Below, piece by piece: positions 7,064 to 8,755 of a DNA stretch of 8,755 nucleotides. This stretch comes from Candidatus Hydrogenedentota bacterium. GTDB lineage: Bacteria > Hydrogenedentota > Hydrogenedentia > Hydrogenedentales > CAITNO01. The DNA lies in contig SLFT01000422.1 in the NCBI GenBank assembly GCA_007124105.1, forward strand, positions 1-8,755, given 5' to 3'. How positions within the stretch are numbered: position 1 is the stretch's first letter; each line of letters starts with the position of its first letter. Below the pieces are notes generated by a model. That model was not told where the DNA came from, ran no database searches, and worked only from the letters and a program-made list of their open reading frames with translations. The position numbers and the translations under genes are program-made.

Positions 7064-8005
7064 ATGAAAAATCAATATGTGAATATGCTTCAGGAAGGCG
7101 ACCAACTGAACGACTATTTTGTTGCGGCGCGCAAAGACCTGCGCACCAAGCAGGATGGCGGAAAATTTCTTGGAATGGTATTCAAGGATAAAACCGGCGA
7201 AATCGGCGCTGTTTTATGGAACAATGCCGCCGACACGGCAAAGCGATTCGAGGTAGGCGATGTGGTCCTTGTACGCGGCGTGGTAGCCAGCTATCAGGAT
7301 CGCTTGCAAATACGCACGGAACAGGTGCTGCCGCTCAAGGAATCGGATTACAGCCTTGACGATCTTGTCAACAAACCTTCGGATACCGGAAAAATCCTGG
7401 AGAAATTTGAAGCCATACTGACCTCTGTTCGAGACCAGCATTGCCGCGCTTTGATTGACGCGTTCTGGTCAGATGCCGAATTCAAGCAATTGTTCATCCG
7501 AGCAATGGCCGGTAAAAAATGGCATCACGAGTACAGCGGCGGCCTCATGTACCATTGTTACGAAATGGCGCGCATCGCTGAAACGATGTGCGAACTCTAC
7601 CCTGAATTAAATCGCGACCTGCTCATAACCGCTGTGTTGCTGCATGATGCGGGAAAATTGTATGAGATGCGTCATGAACTGGCCGTAGACTACACCAACG
7701 CAGGTAAACTGCTGGGCCATTTGCACATTGGCGCGGACATGATACAGCATAAGATAAATGACATTCCCGATTTCCCCGAGCAATTGCGCCTTGAACTGCT
7801 TCACTGCATTCTCTCGCATCACGGCGAGTTGATCAATGGTTCCCCGGTCACCCCCAAAACGATTGAGGCCATTGTACTGCACCACATTGACAATTTGGAC
7901 GCACAAACAGCCGCTTTCTCGCGCGTTATTCGCGAAACCCGCGAAAAGGGACAAGAGTGGTCGGAATATCTTCCCCTGATCGAACGGGTTATCTGGGCAA
8001 AATAA
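7064..8005 (+). CDS. YhaM-like 3'-5' exoribonuclease (OB-fold plus HD domain)
   Basis: A 313-residue protein, close in length to Bacillus YhaM (about 314). Residues about 15-90 form an OB-fold nucleic-acid binding domain (FLGMVFKDKTGEIGAVLW; VGDVVLVRGVVASYQDRLQI). A linker helix leads to an HD phosphohydrolase domain from about 150. Metal-site residues visible are H154/H155 in KKWHHEYSGGLMYH, the HD pair H194-D195 in LLHDAGKL, H219 and H221 in GHLHIGADMI, H252/H253 in LSHHGE, and a downstream HHIDNLDAQ with D276. This family trims RNA or single-stranded DNA from the 3' end in the cytoplasm, so an RNA turnover role is likely. The start at 7064 is the only in-frame ATG after the TAA at 7040-7042, apart from an internal one at 7085. 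The nearest Shine-Dalgarno, AAAGGA at 7045-7050, is 13 bases away, so translation may be modest. It appears to be a single gene. Confidence 0.9.
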   Translation: MKNQYVNMLQEGDQLNDYFVAARKDLRTKQDGGKFLGMVFKDKTGEIGAVLWNNAADTAKRFEVGDVVLVRGVVASYQDRLQIRTEQVLPLKESDYSLDDLVNKPSDTGKILEKFEAILTSVRDQHCRALIDAFWSDAEFKQLFIRAMAGKKWHHEYSGGLMYHCYEMARIAETMCELYPELNRDLLITAVLLHDAGKLYEMRHELAVDYTNAGKLLGHLHIGADMIQHKINDIPDFPEQLRLELLHCILSHHGELINGSPVTPKTIEAIVLHHIDNLDAQTAAFSRVIRETREKGQEWSEYLPLIERVIWAK

Positions 8006-8013
8006 TCTTCCGG

Positions 8014-8163
8014 CTCGTTACGGAATTGGATTTCGTAAGGCACTTGCTCTTGAAATTGGATTTCCTATTCGCTCGTTTACCGCGTTTTTTCTCGTTACGA
8101 AATTGGATTTCGTAACGTACTTGCTCTTGAAATTGGATTTCCTATTCGCTTGATTACCGCGTG
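8014..8163. repeat. Two-unit 77-base tandem repeat made of palindromic cores
   Basis: Unit 1 begins at 8014 and unit 2 at 8091, both with CTCGTTACG, and they differ at only about five positions over some 72 bases; similarity ends near 8163. Each unit contains the core AATTGGATTTC twice, so it occurs at 8024, 8054, 8101 and 8131, with spacing 30, 47, 30. In unit 2 the first core lies within an 11-pair perfect inverted repeat (8093-8103 with 8107-8117, loop TGG); in unit 1 the same hairpin has a mismatch and a G-T pair. The second core of each unit forms a shorter five-pair version. It starts nine bases after the YhaM-like stop codon and runs up to the hepT remnant. The design recalls REP/BIME-type extragenic palindromes. 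It is not a CRISPR array: only two units and no unique spacers. Confidence 0.85.
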
Positions 8164-8486
8164 TATCCACTGACTGCGCCAGCCGCCCGGCAAGCCATGT
8201 CCTTTATCGAAGGTCGGCAGCGAGCCGATCTTGATACTGATGTTCAACTGCGTATGGCCTTGCTGCGTGTATTGGAAGTGATCGGGGAAGCCGCCAACAA
8301 GGTAACCCCCGAGATGCGCACGGCACATCCGGAAATCCCCTGGCGAAGGTAGTCGGCATCCGCAACCGACTCATCCACGCGTACTTCGACGTTGACCTCG
8401 ACATCGTATGGAAGACCGCCGCAGAATCCCTCCTCGAACTTGTGCCCATGCTGCAAGCCATCCTGGGCACGGACGCTTCGGAATAG
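8161..8486 (+). pseudogene. hepT: hepT-type HEPN toxin (DUF86 family), frameshifted and start-less
   Basis: The + strand encodes a HepT-like protein in two frames. The first part (8161-8349) includes ARQAMSFIEGRQRADLDTD and LRVLEVIGEAANKVTPEM, ending HPEIPWRR before a TAG at 8350-8352. Reading from 8346 in the other frame continues KVVGIRNRLIHAYFDVDLDI and WKTAAESLLELVPMLQAIL to the TAG at 8484-8486. Together this is about 108 residues, near full family length, and one missing base near 8344-8348 explains the break. The second part has the HEPN active-site motif RX4HXY (RNRLIHAY). In HepT/MntA toxin-antitoxin pairs, HepT is an RNase toxin that MntA, a minimal nucleotidyltransferase, silences by AMP addition to the motif tyrosine. 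No mntA is seen beside it. The only in-frame start is a GTG at 8161 without a ribosome site, directly at the repeat edge; a stop lies at 8128. A sequencing error for the frameshift cannot be excluded. Confidence 0.82.
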
Positions 8487-8496
8487 CCTGCTTCGC

Positions 8497-8691
8497 CTAC
8501 GCCTTCAGTTCACATTCCACGACCGTGAAACTCGTGCCGTTGTCCGATTTGCCTTCGCGGGATTCAGGGCTTGTGATGCCCATCTCCCGTAGCCAATTCT
8601 TCTCCGTGTCCAGCGCGGACGCTTCCGTCAGATACGCCCGGACGTTGTCAATCACACCCTGAAACGTCTCCACGGTGACATATACTGTCAT
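8497..8691 (-). CDS. Small hypothetical protein (64 residues)
   Basis: A 64-residue soluble protein starting MTVYVTVETFQGVIDNVRAY and ending with FTVVECELKA. The pattern suggests a beta strand, a helix (NVRAYLTEASALDTEKNWLR), a charged loop (SPESREGKSDNG) and a final beta strand. No known domain is recognised, no signal peptide or membrane segment is seen, and no function is claimed. The ATG at 8691 is chosen because AAGGAGG (8706-8700) is eight bases upstream; an in-frame GTG at 8700 would overlap that site. It converges on the hepT remnant, with ten bases between the stop codons, and its upstream region runs to the window edge. The strong ribosome site argues that it is a real gene. Confidence 0.7.
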   Translation of the reverse strand: MTVYVTVETFQGVIDNVRAYLTEASALDTEKNWLREMGITSPESREGKSDNGTSFTVVECELKA

Positions 8692-8699
8692 GGTATCCA

Positions 8700-8706
8700 C
8701 CTCCTT
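8700..8706 (-). promoter_or_regulatory. Strong ribosome binding site of the 64-residue protein
   Basis: AAGGAGG on the minus strand, eight bases before the ATG at 8691. It excludes the in-frame GTG at 8700 as the start. Confidence 0.75.
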
Positions 8707-8736
8707 CTCCGGTTGTTCGCTGGATGCTTTGGGCTG

Positions 8737-8745
8737 TGTTATAAT
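8737..8745 (+). promoter_or_regulatory. Extended -10 promoter pointing out of the window
   Basis: TGTTATAAT is a perfect TGN-TATAAT extended -10 element on the + strand. No good -35 is seen at 17 bases; the closest, TTGTTC at 8713-8718, is 21 bases away, which fits an extended -10 promoter. It would drive a gene beyond base 8755. The reverse complement of the same core reads TATAAC and could be the -10 of the divergent 64-residue gene, with its -35 outside the window. Confidence 0.45.
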
Positions 8746-8755
8746 TCATCTGTCA

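Noticed and set aside
6811..7191. A 126-codon + strand frame between the PilT and YhaM-like genes
   Set aside because: It runs 128 bases into the YhaM-like gene in another frame, lacks a ribosome site, and its product has no recognisable pattern.
8081..8090. A six-T run within the repeat as the terminator of the YhaM-like gene
   Set aside because: No stable stem lies immediately before the T-run; the nearest strong hairpin is downstream of it.
8014..8163. The repeat as a CRISPR array
   Set aside because: Only two 77-base units, the whole unit is conserved without variable spacers, and no cas gene is nearby.

Overview
The window holds ordinary chromosomal housekeeping and accessory genes from a Gram-negative-type bacterium of medium-to-high GC. 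The mix includes a Tat-exported Gfo/Idh/MocA oxidoreductase beside an exported HEAT-repeat protein, a PilT-type ATPase, and a YhaM-like OB-fold/HD protein. It would suit a planctobacterial or Hydrogenedentes-like lineage, but that placement is an impression and no marker gene settles it. No tRNA, rRNA, CRISPR array, phage or insertion sequence was recognised.

Layout, left to right. Positions 1-114 are the last 37 codons of chorismate synthase (aroC, + strand). A 284-base gap follows, with no convincing gene. Next is a two-gene minus-strand unit: the Tat-exported Gfo/Idh/MocA oxidoreductase (3629-2331) and, 24 bases downstream, a secreted HEAT-repeat protein (2306-399). Upstream on the same strand is a 76-residue hydrophilic protein with repeated RRS-x-x-DRRS-like motifs (4124-3894). 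It appears to be divergently transcribed from cysC (APS kinase, 4328-4942), with overlapping promoter elements between them. A 341-base gap with three hairpins and a good sigma70-type promoter leads to a PilT-family ATPase that has about 140 extra N-terminal residues (5284-6786). Another 277-base gap precedes the YhaM-like exonuclease/phosphohydrolase (7064-8005).

The right end looks accessory. Directly after the YhaM-like gene is a two-unit, 77-base tandem repeat built from palindromic cores (8014-8163). It abuts a broken hepT-type HEPN toxin gene (8161-8486). That gene has lost a recognisable start and carries a one-base frameshift just before its RX4HXY active-site motif. A convergent 64-residue hypothetical protein (8691-8497) follows, and a likely extended -10 promoter points out of the window at 8737-8745.

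The genes do not form one pathway. The two functional groupings that can be supported are the exported oxidoreductase/HEAT pair and the remnant toxin with its flanking palindromic repeats. No complete, clearly undescribed system is visible. The best leads are the hepT/repeat junction, the N-terminally extended PilT, the RRS/DRRS micro-protein and the hairpin cluster upstream of pilT.
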